NCBI RefSeq assembly: GCF_032884065.1
Contig: NC_088873.1
Span: 32,708,227 to 32,772,226 of the forward strand
DNA from: Artemia franciscana
Taxonomy: Eukaryota; Arthropoda; Branchiopoda; Anostraca; Artemiidae
Length of the DNA stretch: 64,000 nucleotides
Reading direction: 5' to 3'
The first letter of the stretch is position 1. Each line of letters starts with the position of its first letter. This document shows positions 34,204 to 44,713 of this stretch, piece after piece. Made by a program: the position numbers and the translations under genes. The notes below the pieces were generated by a model. That model was not told where the DNA came from, did not search any database, and saw only the letters and a list, made by a program, of their open reading frames with translations.

Positions 34204-36830
34204 ATATTCACAGGTGGGACATAGGGACACAACTACAATGGCGCGTAACTATTATGGCGCGTAACGACTTACGCGCGCGGGGGGGCTTGGGGGGGCGCGA
34301 AGCGCCCCACCAACTAGGTGTTGGGGTGGCGCGAAGCGCCACCCCAACAGCTAGTATATATATATAAATAAGTTGTCTGTGTGTGGATCTGTGGATGGAT
34401 CAGGTGACGTCACCTGAAAAACTGGATCAGGTGACGTCAAAACTGAAAAAACTAAAAAAAGGCAAAAACTACAAAAAAAACTAAAAACTAATAAAAAAAA
34501 TAAAAAAGCTAAAAAACTAAAAAAACTAATAAAAGGCAAAAACTACAAAAAAACTAAAAACTAATAAAAAAGCTAAAAAACTAAAAAAACTAAAAAAAGG
34601 CAAAAACTACAAAAAAAACTAAAAACTAATAAAAAAAATAAAAAAGCTAAAAAACTAAAAAAACTAAAAAAACTAAAAAAAGGTAAAAAACTAAAAAAAC
34701 TAAAAACTAAAAAAAAACTAAAAAAAGGAAAAAACTGAAAAATAAGCTAAAATAAAGGTAAAAACCAATAAAAAACTAAAAAAAACTGAAAAAACTAAAA
34801 AAAGGCAAAAACTACAAAAAAAACTAAAAACTAATAAAAAAAAGTAAAAAAGCTAAAAAACTAAAAAAAAAACTAAAAAAACTATAAAAAGGTAAAAAAC
34901 TGAAAAAAATAAAAAATAAAAAAACTAAAAAAAAGGAAAAAACTGAAAAATAAGCTAAAATAAAGGTAAAAACCAATAAAAAACTAAAAAGAAAAAAAGC
35001 CAAAAACTAAAAAAAATTTTCATCTAAAAAACTAAAAAAAACTAAAAAAGGTAAAAACTAAAAGAACTAAAAAAGAAAAAAATAAATGACGACACTCAAA
35101 GAGAAAGCGACGAGGACAAAAGGAATGTTCGATTAGCAATCAACAAAGCACCGGGACACAGGGAGTATAAATGACGACCAGGACATAAGTACAACTACAA
35201 AAAAACTAAAAACTAATAAAAAAAATAAAAAAGCTAAAAAACTAAAAAAACTAAAAAAAAATAAAAAAAGGTAAAAAACTAAAAAAACTAAAAACTAAAA
35301 AAAAAACTAAAAAAAAAGGAAAAAACTGAAAAATAAGCTAAAATAAAGGTAAAAACCAATAAAAAACTAAAAAAAACTGAAAAAACTAAAAAAAGGTAAA
35401 AACCAATAAAAAACTAAAAAGAAAAAAAGCAAAAAACTAAAAAAAATTTTCATCTAAAAAACGAAAAAAAAACTAAAAAAGGTAAAAACTAAAAGAACTA
35501 AAAAAGAAAAAAATAAATGACGACACTCAAAGAGAAAGCGACCAGGACAAAAGGAATGTTCGATTAGCAATCAACGAAAAAAAGCAAAAAACTAAAAAAA
35601 ATTTTCATCTAAAAAACTAAAAAAAACTAAAAAAGGTAAAAACTAAAAGAACTAAAAAAGAAAAAAATAAATGACGACACTCAAAGAGAAATCGACCAGG
35701 ACAAAAGGAATGTTCGATTAGCAATCAACAAAGCACCGGGACACAGGGAGTATAAATGACGACCAGGACATAAGTACAACTACAAAAAAAAACTAAAAAC
35801 TAATAAAAAAAATAAAAAAGCTAAAAAACTAAAAAATCTAAAAAAACTAAAAAAAGGTAAAAAACTAAAAAAACTAAAAACTAAAAAAAACTAAAAAAAA
35901 AGGAAAAAACTGAAAAATAAGCTAAAATAAAGGTAAAAACCAATAAAAAACTAAAAAAAAAACTGAAAAAACTAAAAAAAGGTAAAAACCAATAAAAAAC
36001 TAAAAAGAAAAAAAGCAAAAAACTAAAAAAAATTTTCATCTAAAAAACTAAAAAAAACTAAAAAAGGTAAAAACTAAAAGAACTAAAAAAGAAAAAAATA
36101 AATGACGACACTCAAAGAGAAAGCGACCAGGACAAAAGGAATGTTCGATTAGCAATCAACAAAGCACCGGGACACAGGGAGTATAAATGACGACCAGGAC
36201 ATAAGTAAAAAAAAACTAACAAAACTAAAAAGAAGGTAAAAACTACAAAAAAACTCAAAAGAAAAAAAAAACTAAAAACTAATAAAAAAACTAAAAAATC
36301 TAAAAATCTAAATAAACTAAAAAAGAAAAAAAAGGAAAAAAATAAAGGAGAAAAACAAAACTTAAAAAAAGGCAAAAACTACAAAAAAAACTAAAAACTA
36401 ATAAAAAAAGTAAAAAAGCTAAAAAACTAAAAAAACTAAAAAAACTAAAAAAAGGTAAAAAACTAAAAAAAAATAAAAAATAAAAAAAAACTAAAAAAAG
36501 GAAAAAACTGAAAAATAAGCTAAAATAAAGGTAAAATCCAATAAAAAACTAAAAAGAAAAAAAGGAAAAAACTAAAAAAAAAATTCATATAAAAAACTAA
36601 AAAAAACTAAAAAAGGTAAAAACTAAAAGAACTAAAAAAGAAAAAAATAAATGACGACACTCAAAGAGAAAGCGACCAGGACAAAAGGAATGTTCGATTA
36701 GCAATCAACAAAGCACCGGGACACAGGGAGTATAAATGACGACCAGGACATAAGTAAAAAAAAAACTAACAAAACTAAAAAGAAGGTAAAAACTAAAAAA
36801 AAAACTAAAAAGAAAAAAAACTAAAAATTT
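32640..36830 (+). repeat. A-rich CTAAAAA-type array with seven 105-bp modules
   Basis: Words such as 'ctaaaaaaggtaaaaact', 'ctacaaaaaaactaaaaa' and 'ggaaaaaactgaaaaataag' repeat for 4 kb. A unique-looking module starting 'atgacgacactcaaagagaa' and ending 'ccaggacataagta' recurs near 32940, 33489, 35085, 35516 (truncated), 35671, 36101 and 36651. The module contains 'ggaatgttcgattagcaatc', the degenerate Helitron helicase/minisatellite junction, so Helitron sequence has been amplified together with the A-rich words. Reverse-strand frames are Phe/Ser-rich artefacts. The continuous run is broken at 33770-34440 by a Helitron 3' end. Confidence 0.85.
33910..34354 (+). mobile_element. Helitron 3' end
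   Basis: Helicase C-terminal relic (33920-34105, 'gggacagcaaagaatgttgt', frameshifted), (TA)n at 34112-34202, GC-rich subterminal block with 'cgcgcgggggggcttggggg', hairpin GGGGTGGCGCGAAGCGCCAC and CTAG at 34351-34354. The next base is T, and the sequence directly after resembles a Helitron 5' end. Confidence 0.9.
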
Positions 36831-37017
36831 ACCTTTTTCTTTTTTTAGTTTTTTTTCTTCTTTATTTTTCAGACGTCATATACAAACCCCCAAACATACG
36901 AAAATACATACATACAACTAATTTTTATATATATTGCCACTTTGCTGTAATAATTATGCGGTAATTCGGTTGGCATATGACATAATTGAGACAATATGTT
37001 CTTCTTATTTCTAGTTA

Positions 37018-37225
37018 CCGCAGCATATTGGCTTTGATGCTCTCTTTCAAATTCGAAGGATGTGGGTTCAAGTCACTCTGAGGTAAAATTAGGTTTCCTG
37101 GTTTTCAGTACCCCTCCCCCTCCCTGGACAAAAATCTTTTTTAGTTACCGCAGCATATTGGCTTTGATGCTCTCTTTCGAATTCGAAGTATGCGAGTTCA
37201 AGTCACTCTGCGGTAAAATTAGGTT
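37018..37225 (+). repeat. Tandem tRNA-like units (two copies, about 120 bp)
   Basis: Copy 2 (37144-37213) starts TTACCGC and ends GCGGTAA, a perfect 7-bp acceptor-like pair. It has a GCAT...ATGC D-arm-like pair and a B-box-like GAGTTCAAGTCAC. The anticodon arm is poor and the loop lacks a normal anticodon. Copy 1 (37018-37088) is the same with a few changes (TTACC / GGTAA). Both are followed by 'aattaggtttc' and C-rich sequence. These may be tRNA-derived SINE heads. Confidence 0.45.
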
Positions 37226-37302
37226 TCTTGGTTTTCGGCCCCCCCCTCCCTGTATTTGATTTTTAATGCACCTATCACCGGCAAGGGACATCAGAAACTG
37301 TT

Positions 37303-37494
37303 TTGGAGAAGCTGATTTTAGTTGGCTGGCGCCCAGGTGAGGCTAGGCCTAAGGAAAACATGCTGTATGCCTCAGCCTTGGATGCTTTGAAAAGATCTCT
37401 AGGCAATCATTTCCCGTATATACAGGCAGCAGATTACAGAGAGGCTTCTTACGAGACTGTTGAGGCTAAACTTAATTCAATGGTCCGTTTTTAA
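37303..37494 (+). pseudogene. ADF/cofilin C-terminal fragment
   Basis: The frame reads LILVGWRPGEARPKENMLYA, then SALDALKRSLGNHFPYIQAA and DYREASYETVEAKLNSMVRF before a TAA. This matches the C-terminal third of ADF/cofilin (twinstar-type), an actin-severing protein: W-x-P-D-x-A-x-x-K-x-K-M-x-Y-x-S-S-x-D-A-L-K, then I-Q-A-T-D and the closing amphipathic helix E-A-x-x-E-K-L. It has no start codon of its own and the N-terminal two thirds are absent. It lies between tRNA-like repeats and the A-rich array inside a Helitron series, so a captured exon or retrocopy fragment is likely. An exon of a real gene interrupted by repeats is the alternative. Coding appears undamaged over 63 codons. Confidence 0.75.
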
Positions 37495-37649
37495 AGCAGC
37501 CCATTAATATTGGTGTTCTTAAGAACACACGCTTGGATATGTACTAACAAAAAAATGTTAGTACACAATAAGATCTCACAGACTCTGCTGAAACGCATTT
37601 TGAAAGCTCATAGAATTTCACTTGTGATGGGTAGGATTGAACCTGCAAC

Positions 37650-38790
37650 CTTCGTCGTGTTTGTCCGCATATGACGTCTGAATTATTTCACACTAATACA
37701 AAAGAAGAAAAAAAACTAAAAAAGGTAAAAACTACAAAAAAAACTAAAAAGAAAAAAAACTAAAAAAGCTAAAAAACTAAAAAAAACTAAAAAAAGGTAA
37801 AAAACTAAAAACTAAAAAAAAACTGAAAAAACTAAAAAAAGGCAAAAACTAAAAAAAAACTAAAAACTAATAAAAAAACTAAAAAAGCTAAAAAACTAAA
37901 AAAACTAAAAAAACTAAAAAAAAGTAAAAAACAAAAAAAAACTAAAAACTAAAAAAGAAAAAACTAAAAAAAAGGAAAAAACTGAAAAATAAGAGAAAAA
38001 GAAAACTAAAAAAATATTAATAAATATAAAAAATATAAATATAAATATAATATAAATTAGCAATCAACAAAGCACCGAGACACAAATGACGACCGGGACA
38101 CAGGGAGTATAAATGACGACCAGGACATAAGTAAAAAAAAACTGAAAAAACTAAAAAAATGGTAAAAACTACAAAAAAAACTAAAAACTAATAAAAAAAA
38201 TTAAAAAATCTAAAAATCTAAATAAACTAAAAAAGAAAAAAAAGAAAAAAGGAAAAAAATAAAGGAGAAAAACAAAACTAAAAAACGAATGTATATACAG
38301 ACCGGGTCTGTCGAGTGACGTCGTGTTTGTTCGCATATGACGTCTGAATTATTTCACACTAATACAAAAGAAGAAAAAAAACTAAAAAAGGTAAAAACTA
38401 CAAAAAAAAACTAAAAAGAAAAAAAACTAAAAAAGCTAAAAAACTAAAAAAAACTAAAAAAAGGTAAAAAACTAAAAACTAAAAAAAACTGAAAAAACTA
38501 AAAAAAGGCAAAAACTAAAAAAACTAAAAACTAATAAAAAACTGAAAACTAAAAAAAGGTAAAAAACAAAAAAAAAACTAAAAACTAAAAAAGAAAAAAC
38601 TAAAAAAAAGGAAAAAACTGAAAAATAAGAGAAAAAGAAAACTAAAAAAATATTAATAAATATAAAAAATATAAATATAAATATAATATAAATTAGCAAT
38701 CAACAAAGCACCGAGACACAAATGACGACCGGGACACAGGGAGTATAAATGACGACCAGGACATAAGTAAAAAAAACTAAAAAAACTAAA
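37650..38790 (+). repeat. Tandem segmental duplication, offset about 666 bp
   Basis: The sequence from 'tcgtgtttgt' (37655) through 'cactaatacaaaagaag', A-rich words, 'aatattaataaatataaaaa' and 'gcaccgagacacaaatgacg' is repeated from 38321 with small indels. The second unit then runs into the minisatellite. Confidence 0.85.
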
Positions 38791-39240
38791 AAAATGGTAA
38801 AAACTACAAAAAAACTAAAAACTAATAAAAAAACTAAAAAATCTAAAAATCTAAATAAATTAAAAAATAAAAAAAAGAAAAAAGGAAAAAAATAAAGGAG
38901 AAAAACAAAACTAAAAAACGAATGTATATACAGACCGGGACACCGGGATACAAATGACGACCGGGACACAGGGAATATAAATGACGACCGGGACAAAGGG
39001 ACACAACTACAATGGGGACGCCGGGGGGGCACAGGGGGATATAAATGACGACCGGGACACCGGGACACAAGGAATATAAATGACGCCCGGGACACTCAAA
39101 GAGAAATCACAGACTGGAACACCGGGACACAAATGACGACCGGGACACAGGGAATATAAATGACGACCGGGACACAGGGACATAACTACAAAGGGGACGC
39201 CGGGGTGCACAGGGGGATATATAAATGACGATGGCGACTC
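38700..39240 (+). repeat. GACCGGGACAC minisatellite, longest array
   Basis: Alternating 'atgacgaccgggacac', 'agggaatataa' and 'ccgggacac' blocks with a 'ggggacgccggggg' variant. The most extended copy in the window. Confidence 0.85.
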
Positions 39241-39444
39241 AGGGAATGGTGAATTAGCAATCACCATCAACAGAGCTCAAGGGCAATCATTAGAATCATG
39301 AGGTATAGATCTGAATACGGATTGTTTTCCCATGGACCATTATATGTTGCATGTTCAAGAGTCGGTAAACCTGACAATCTATTTATATGCACAGACAATG
39401 GGACAGCAAAGAATGTTGTATATTCGCAAGTTTTACGTAGTTAA

Positions 39445-39542
<98 letters not shown>

Positions 39543-39691
39543 CAGGTGGGACATAGGGACACAACTACAATGGCGCGTAACTAATATGGCGCGTAACGAC
39601 TTAACGCGCGCGGGGGGGCTTGGGGGGGGGGCGCGAAGCGCCCCCACCAACTAGGTGTTGGGGTGGCGCGAAGCGCCACCCCAACAGCTAG

Positions 39692-40326
39692 TATATATAT
39701 AAAAATAAGTTGTCTGTCCGTTACGCCATATTATATCTTCTATATATAAAAGAAAACAAACTAGAATGTAAAAACTGGAAATTGCATAAATATTTCGAAA
39801 TATTTTGACAATAGATTAAAGTAATTCGAAAAAATAAAAATGGTAAAAAACTAAAAAAAAATAAAAAGAAAAAACTAAAAAAAATAAAAAATTAAAAAAA
39901 TTAAAAAAAGAAAAAACCTAAAAAGAAAAAACTTAAAAAAATAAAAAAGATAAAAAACTAAAAGAAAAAAACTAAAAAAAGAAAAAAATTAAAAAGAAAA
40001 ATTAGAAAAGAAAAAATTAAAAGAGAAAAAAAAACTAAAAAAGAAAAACTAAAAAAAAAGAAAAAACTAAAAACAGAAAAACTAAAAAAAAAGAAAAAAC
40101 TGAAAAAAGGAAAAAACACAAAGGAAAAAGAGAAAAAACTAAGCACAATGACAATCATTTTAAAAACTAACAAAAAGAGGTTTCACTTCTTTTTCATTTT
40201 CTCTCTCACTCTATCTTAATCAAGTATTCAAATTGAGGCTCTTTCAATTTCATTAAATTGCTTAAGATGTAACAAACTGGTAAATGCACAAATCTATATA
40301 TATATTTATATATATATATATATATA
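39692..40326 (+). other. Helitron 5'-end remnant and A-rich spacer
   Basis: It begins 'tatatatataaaaataag', a Helitron 5' end without TC, soon broken off. The remainder is A-rich (AAAAACT and AAAAAG words) and then unique AT-rich sequence with (TA)n at about 40295-40326. Confidence 0.5.
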
Positions 40327-40968
40327 TCTTCTTCTATATATATAAAAATAAGTTGTCTGTGTGTGTGTGTGTCGAGTGACGTCATGTTTGTGTGTCGACT
40401 GACGTCATGTTTGTCAACTGACGTCATTTTAAGGATTGAGCTGTATGCGTAATGAAGTTGTTTGTCGACTGACGTCATGTTTTTCAACTGATGAAATTAC
40501 ATACCGGGACACAAGGACACAAATGACGACCGGGACACAGGGAATATAAATGACGACCGGGAACCTCAAAGAGAAATTACAGACTGGGACACCCGGACAC
40601 AAATCAAGACAGGGACACAGGGAATATAAATGACGACCGGGACACAGGGACACAACTACAACGGGGACGCCTGGGGCACAGGCGGGATATATAAATGACG
40701 ACCTGGACACATGGATTGTTCGAATAGAAATTACAGACCGAGACACCGGGACACAAATGACGACCGGGACACAGGGAATATAAATGACGACCGGGACACA
40801 GGGACACATCATTAGAATAATGAGGTATAGATCTGAATACGGATTGTTTTTCCCATGGACAATTATATGTTGCATGTTCAAGAGTCAGTAAACCTGACAA
40901 GTTATTTATATGCATAGACAATGGGACAGCGAAGAATGTTGTATATTCGCATGTTTTACGTAGTTAAA

Positions 40969-41031
<63 letters not shown>

Positions 41032-41035
<4 letters not shown>

Positions 41036-42720
41036 AACCGGTTTGTAATTGTAAGCAACTTGGCCCATCTGTAAATCCTACTTACAAACATGTTATAACA
41101 GGGGACTTGTCAATAATAAAGCAAGATGATCTTCAAATTATAATGAATAAAGGGGCTAATTTCCGTCTTTCTCATCATCTGAAACCATCGAGTGTTCTTG
41201 ATGGCTTGGAAAATGATTTTGATTTATTTATTGATATGTGGTGTAAGAAAGAGAATAAAAATAAAGAGAGTTTTCAAAGTTGGAAGAATTTAATTATTAG
41301 TAGAATAAGAAATAAAATATATTCTAACTTAAAAAATAGTAACACTAAATCATTATTTTATATTGCGAAGATTAAACAAGCAATTGCTAATCTAAAGAAT
41401 GAATTTGTAATTGTGCCAGTGGATAAAGCTAATAATAATTTTGCCATAATTTGTCAGAAGCTGTAATGTGATATCTTAAAAAGGGAGTTATGCACAACTA
41501 ATGTTTACGAGAAGGTAAATATAGAGGATGAGAATTTAATTGAAAAGACTGAAGAAATACTTTTTAAAAATTTTAATATTAAAATAAATGACAATGATAA
41601 AAAGTTCCCTTTCCTATATTGGACTGTAAAATTTCATAAGAATCCCCCTAAACCACGGTTTATTGCTGGAGCAGCTAAATGTCCAACCCGCATTGCTGCT
41701 ACTGACCTCTCTTTAATTTTAAAGGAAATTGTAAATAAACTTAAAACCTATTGTTCTGGTATTAAAAAATTTTCGAATTTTAATCCATATTGGAGTGTTA
41801 ATAATTCACTGCAGGTGATAGATTCTTTAACAATGGTTTCAGCTAAAAGAATTGAGTTTTTCGATTTTGCGACAATGTATACTAATTTATCACTTAATGT
41901 AGTGTTTGATAATTTAAAAACTGTTATCAAGAAATCTTTCCTCTTATCTAGTAAAATGTTCTTAAAAATAGACACTTATAATAAAAAAGCTATATGGACA
42001 AATTGCTTTAATACTACAGTTAACTTGAGATGTTACAGCTTGGATATGATTTTTGAGTTACTAGAATTTGTTTTATACAATACTTATATAAGATTTGGTG
42101 GTGATTTGTACAAGCAAATTGTGGGAATTCCCATTGGGGGGAATGCCAGCCCATTTATAGCTGACTTGTTTTTAAGTCAACTAGAATATAAATATATGAT
42201 GGATAAGAATAATCCAATTAATTTAAAACATGTTTTGTCAAATAATAAAAGATATTTAGATGATATTTTGGTCTTAAATTGTAAGGATTTCATTGATATT
42301 TCTAAAAATATATATCCATCAGAGCTTATTCTTGAACCTAGTCATGGCGCTGGTCATGAAGATCATTTATTAGATTTAAATTTTAATATTTGTGATAATA
42401 ATAAATTAAGTTTTAAAATGTATAATAAAACGGATGATTTTGATTTTGAAGTGATTAGTTTCCCATTCCCTGAAAGTAATATACACTCAAATATCACATA
42501 TTCAGTGTTTTTCTCACAGTTACTTCGTTATGCAAGGATTTGTAGAAATTACATTGATTTTAAAAATAGATGTAAAATCTTGAGCCAAAAATTGATATCA
42601 AGAGGTTTTTCTGCAAATAAATTAACTTTGCAATTTAAAAAATTTAGTTTTCATTATAACGAACTTTTAAATAAATATCAAAAGAATTATCTAGAAATAC
42701 TTAAGGAAATTTTCAACTAA
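41032..42720 (+). pseudogene. Penelope-like reverse transcriptase, one stop codon
   Basis: A single frame of 563 codons, interrupted only by TAA at 41464-41466. It starts abruptly after (TA)n with a C-x-C segment (WKPVCNCKQ), then HVITGDLSIIKQDDL and FVIVPVDKANNNFAII. RT blocks: FLYWTVKFHKNPPKPRFI (41610-41660), motif A FFDFATMYTNL (Asp at 41863), motif B GIPIGGNASPFIADLFLSQL (about 42124), motif C RYLDDILVLN (about 42250), then FLD-like LLDLNFNI and FSQLLRYARICRNYIDF. This is the Penelope-like family common in invertebrates. No GIY-YIG nuclease follows, so either the nuclease was N-terminal, as in permuted families, and is lost, or the element lacks one. Catalytic residues are present. Confidence 0.8.
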
Positions 42721-43431
42721 TTTCGGAGGTTCGAGAAATGTTGTTGCAGCGCCATTTATTTTGAATTGTGTTTCAAATTGAGCGGATTTTCTTAAAAATT
42801 AGCCACATGGTAAAGATGAATTCTATAATTGTTTAGTTCATTCAGGTTTTTTGCAATGTGTTAATATTTGTGATTTGGTAAAATTTATTATATTTAGTTT
42901 ACCTATTGTTGCTAAAAAGAGGGATATATTAACAGGATAAGCTTGTTTTGATGTTACTTGGTTGTTTTACATTTGCTGTTTTTTTTTCTTTCATAGGCAT
43001 GTATTTTGGGGGTGATAACTGACACGGGGATGCCATGGAAATTCTGTGGTAGCCACAACACTTGGCTGGGTAGAGAATTTAAAGTGGCGAAACCCTTTAA
43101 AGGCCAGTGTATTCTCCTGATGATCCCTTGTGTTGGGTTGTTGCCTCTAAATTATTTGTCTTTATTATTTTTTCTATTGTTTGGTAAATGACGACTTAAA
43201 CTTATTGACGACATGACTGCCTGTCCATGGATTATTCTTTATGGTTGATTGTGTATGGCTATGCTATTTGACCTATGTGATTGTATGGATGAGTAGGGTT
43301 AAGGCCTCATTCAAGTGCTGGTCTATATTAATCACTAATTTAGGAAAACAGTCTTCCTTTTCTCCTTCTGTCTCTCTCTTTTTTTTCTTTTTTTTGTGTT
43401 TGTGCTGTTGCATTGGTGATTTCTTTTTTCA

Positions 43432-43433
<2 letters not shown>
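42721..43433 (+). mobile_element. 3' region of the Penelope-like element
   Basis: Non-coding sequence between the RT stop and (TA)n. It includes a frame at 43006-43191 without recognisable domain, and a T-rich end with a C/T-rich segment (43355-43400). I looked for a hammerhead ribozyme and did not find a convincing one. Confidence 0.5.
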
Positions 43434-43502
<69 letters not shown>

Positions 43503-43538
43503 TGTTGGGGTGGCGCGAAGCACCACCCCAACAGCTAG

Positions 43539-44441
43539 TATATAAATAAAAATAAGTTGTCTGTGTGTGTGTGTCGAGTGACGTCATGTTTGCGTGTCGA
43601 CTGACGTCATGTTTGTCCACAGACGAAATTACAGACCGGGACATCGGGACACAAATGACGACCGGGACACCGGGACATAGGGAATATAAATGACGACCGG
43701 GAAACTCAAAGAGAAAGGGACCGGGACACAAGGAATGTTCGATTAGCAATCACCATCAACAAAGCACCGGGACACAAATGACGACCGGGACACAGGGAAT
43801 ATAAATGACGACCAGGACATAAGTAAAACAAAAACTAAAAATACTAAAAAAAAGGTAAAAACTACAAACAAAATAAAACAAAAACTAAAAAAACTAAAAA
43901 AGAAAAAAAATAAAAAAAGGAAAAAACTGAAAAATAAAGGAGAAAAACAAAAATAAAAAAAATAAAAATTGAAAAAAAACTAAAAAGGTAAAAATTACAA
44001 AAAAAACTAAAAAGAAAAAAGAAAAAAAAACAAAAAAAAGTATAAACCAAAAAAAAAAACTAAACAGAAAAAAAGGGGAAAAACACAAAAATTTATTTCA
44101 TCATATACCAATTCAAAAACGAATTTATATACAGACCGGGACACCGGGACACAAATGACGACCGGGACACAGGGACATAACTACAACGGGGACGCCGGGG
44201 GGCACAGGGGGATATATAAATGACGACGGCAACACAGGGAACGTTCGATTAGCAATCACCAGCAACAAAGCTCAAGGGCAATCATTAGAATCATGAGGTA
44301 TAGATCTGAATACGGATTGTTTTTCCCATGGACAATTATATGTTGCATGTTCAAGAGTCGGTAAACCTGACAATCTATTTATATGCACAGACAATGGGAC
44401 AGCGAAGAATGTTGCATATTCGCAAGTTTTACGTAGTTAAA

Positions 44442-44495
<54 letters not shown>

Positions 44496-44630
44496 CAGGT
44501 GGGACACAGGGACACAACTACAATGGCGCGTAACTAATATGGCGCGTAACGACTTATGCGTGCGGGGGGGCTTGGGGGGGCGTGAAGCGCCCCCACCAAC
44601 TAGGTGTTGGGGTACAACCCCAACAGCTAG
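43539..44630 (+). mobile_element. Non-autonomous Helitron abutting the previous one
   Basis: It starts 'tatataaataaaaataag' directly after CTAG, then GTCTGT repeats, two TGACGTCA motifs (43579, 43602), minisatellite (43625-43825), A-rich array (43825-44090), minisatellite (44130-44240), helicase C-terminal relic (44255-44440), (TA)n (44445-44492), GC-rich block, shortened hairpin (GTTGGGGTACAACCCCAAC) and CTAG (44627-44630). Total 1092 bp. Confidence 0.8.

Positions 44631-44633
<3 letters not shown>

Positions 44634-44709
<76 letters not shown>
44634..44709. repeat. (TA)n microsatellite
   Basis: TA array of about 76 bp directly after the last Helitron end. The TA runs at 34112-34202, 39448-39539, 40972-41030, 43434-43500 and 44445-44492 are described with their elements. 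Confidence 0.95.

Positions 44710-44713
<4 letters not shown>

Larger units (their letters stand above)
34355..39691 (+). mobile_element. Helitron-like copy filled with A-rich array
   Basis: It starts with a 5'-end-like 'tatatatataaataagttg' lacking the initial TC, and a 5' region with TGACGTCA (34402-34435). A long CTAAAAA array, tRNA-like units, the ADF fragment and minisatellite (38700-39240) follow. It ends with the helicase relic (39255-39440), (TA)n (39448-39539), GC-rich block, hairpin and CTAG (39688-39691). Whether this is one transposed unit or several fused ones cannot be decided from the sequence alone. Confidence 0.55.
40327..43538 (+). mobile_element. Helitron carrying a Penelope-like insertion
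   Basis: 5' end near 40327-40334 (A^TC, then TATATATATAAAAATAAG), four TGACGTCA motifs (40376-40490), minisatellite (40495-40810), helicase C-terminal relic (40815-40965) and (TA)n (40972-41030). Then comes a Penelope-like element, then (TA)n again (43434-43500), the 3' hairpin and CTAG (43535-43538). The GC-rich subterminal block is absent from this copy. Confidence 0.7.

Noticed and set aside
32640-39000. CRISPR array
   Set aside because: Repeats are A-rich and irregular with no unique spacers of constant length, and the genome is eukaryotic.
33631-39095. Phe/Leu/Ser-rich reverse ORFs resembling membrane proteins
   Set aside because: Antisense of the CTAAAAA array. The apparent hydrophobic segments come from T-rich repeats.
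43006-43191. Hammerhead ribozyme near CTGATGA at 43117 and GAAA at 43088
   Set aside because: The order GAAA before CTGATGA would need a type II fold, and the flanking bases cannot form stem II or stem I.
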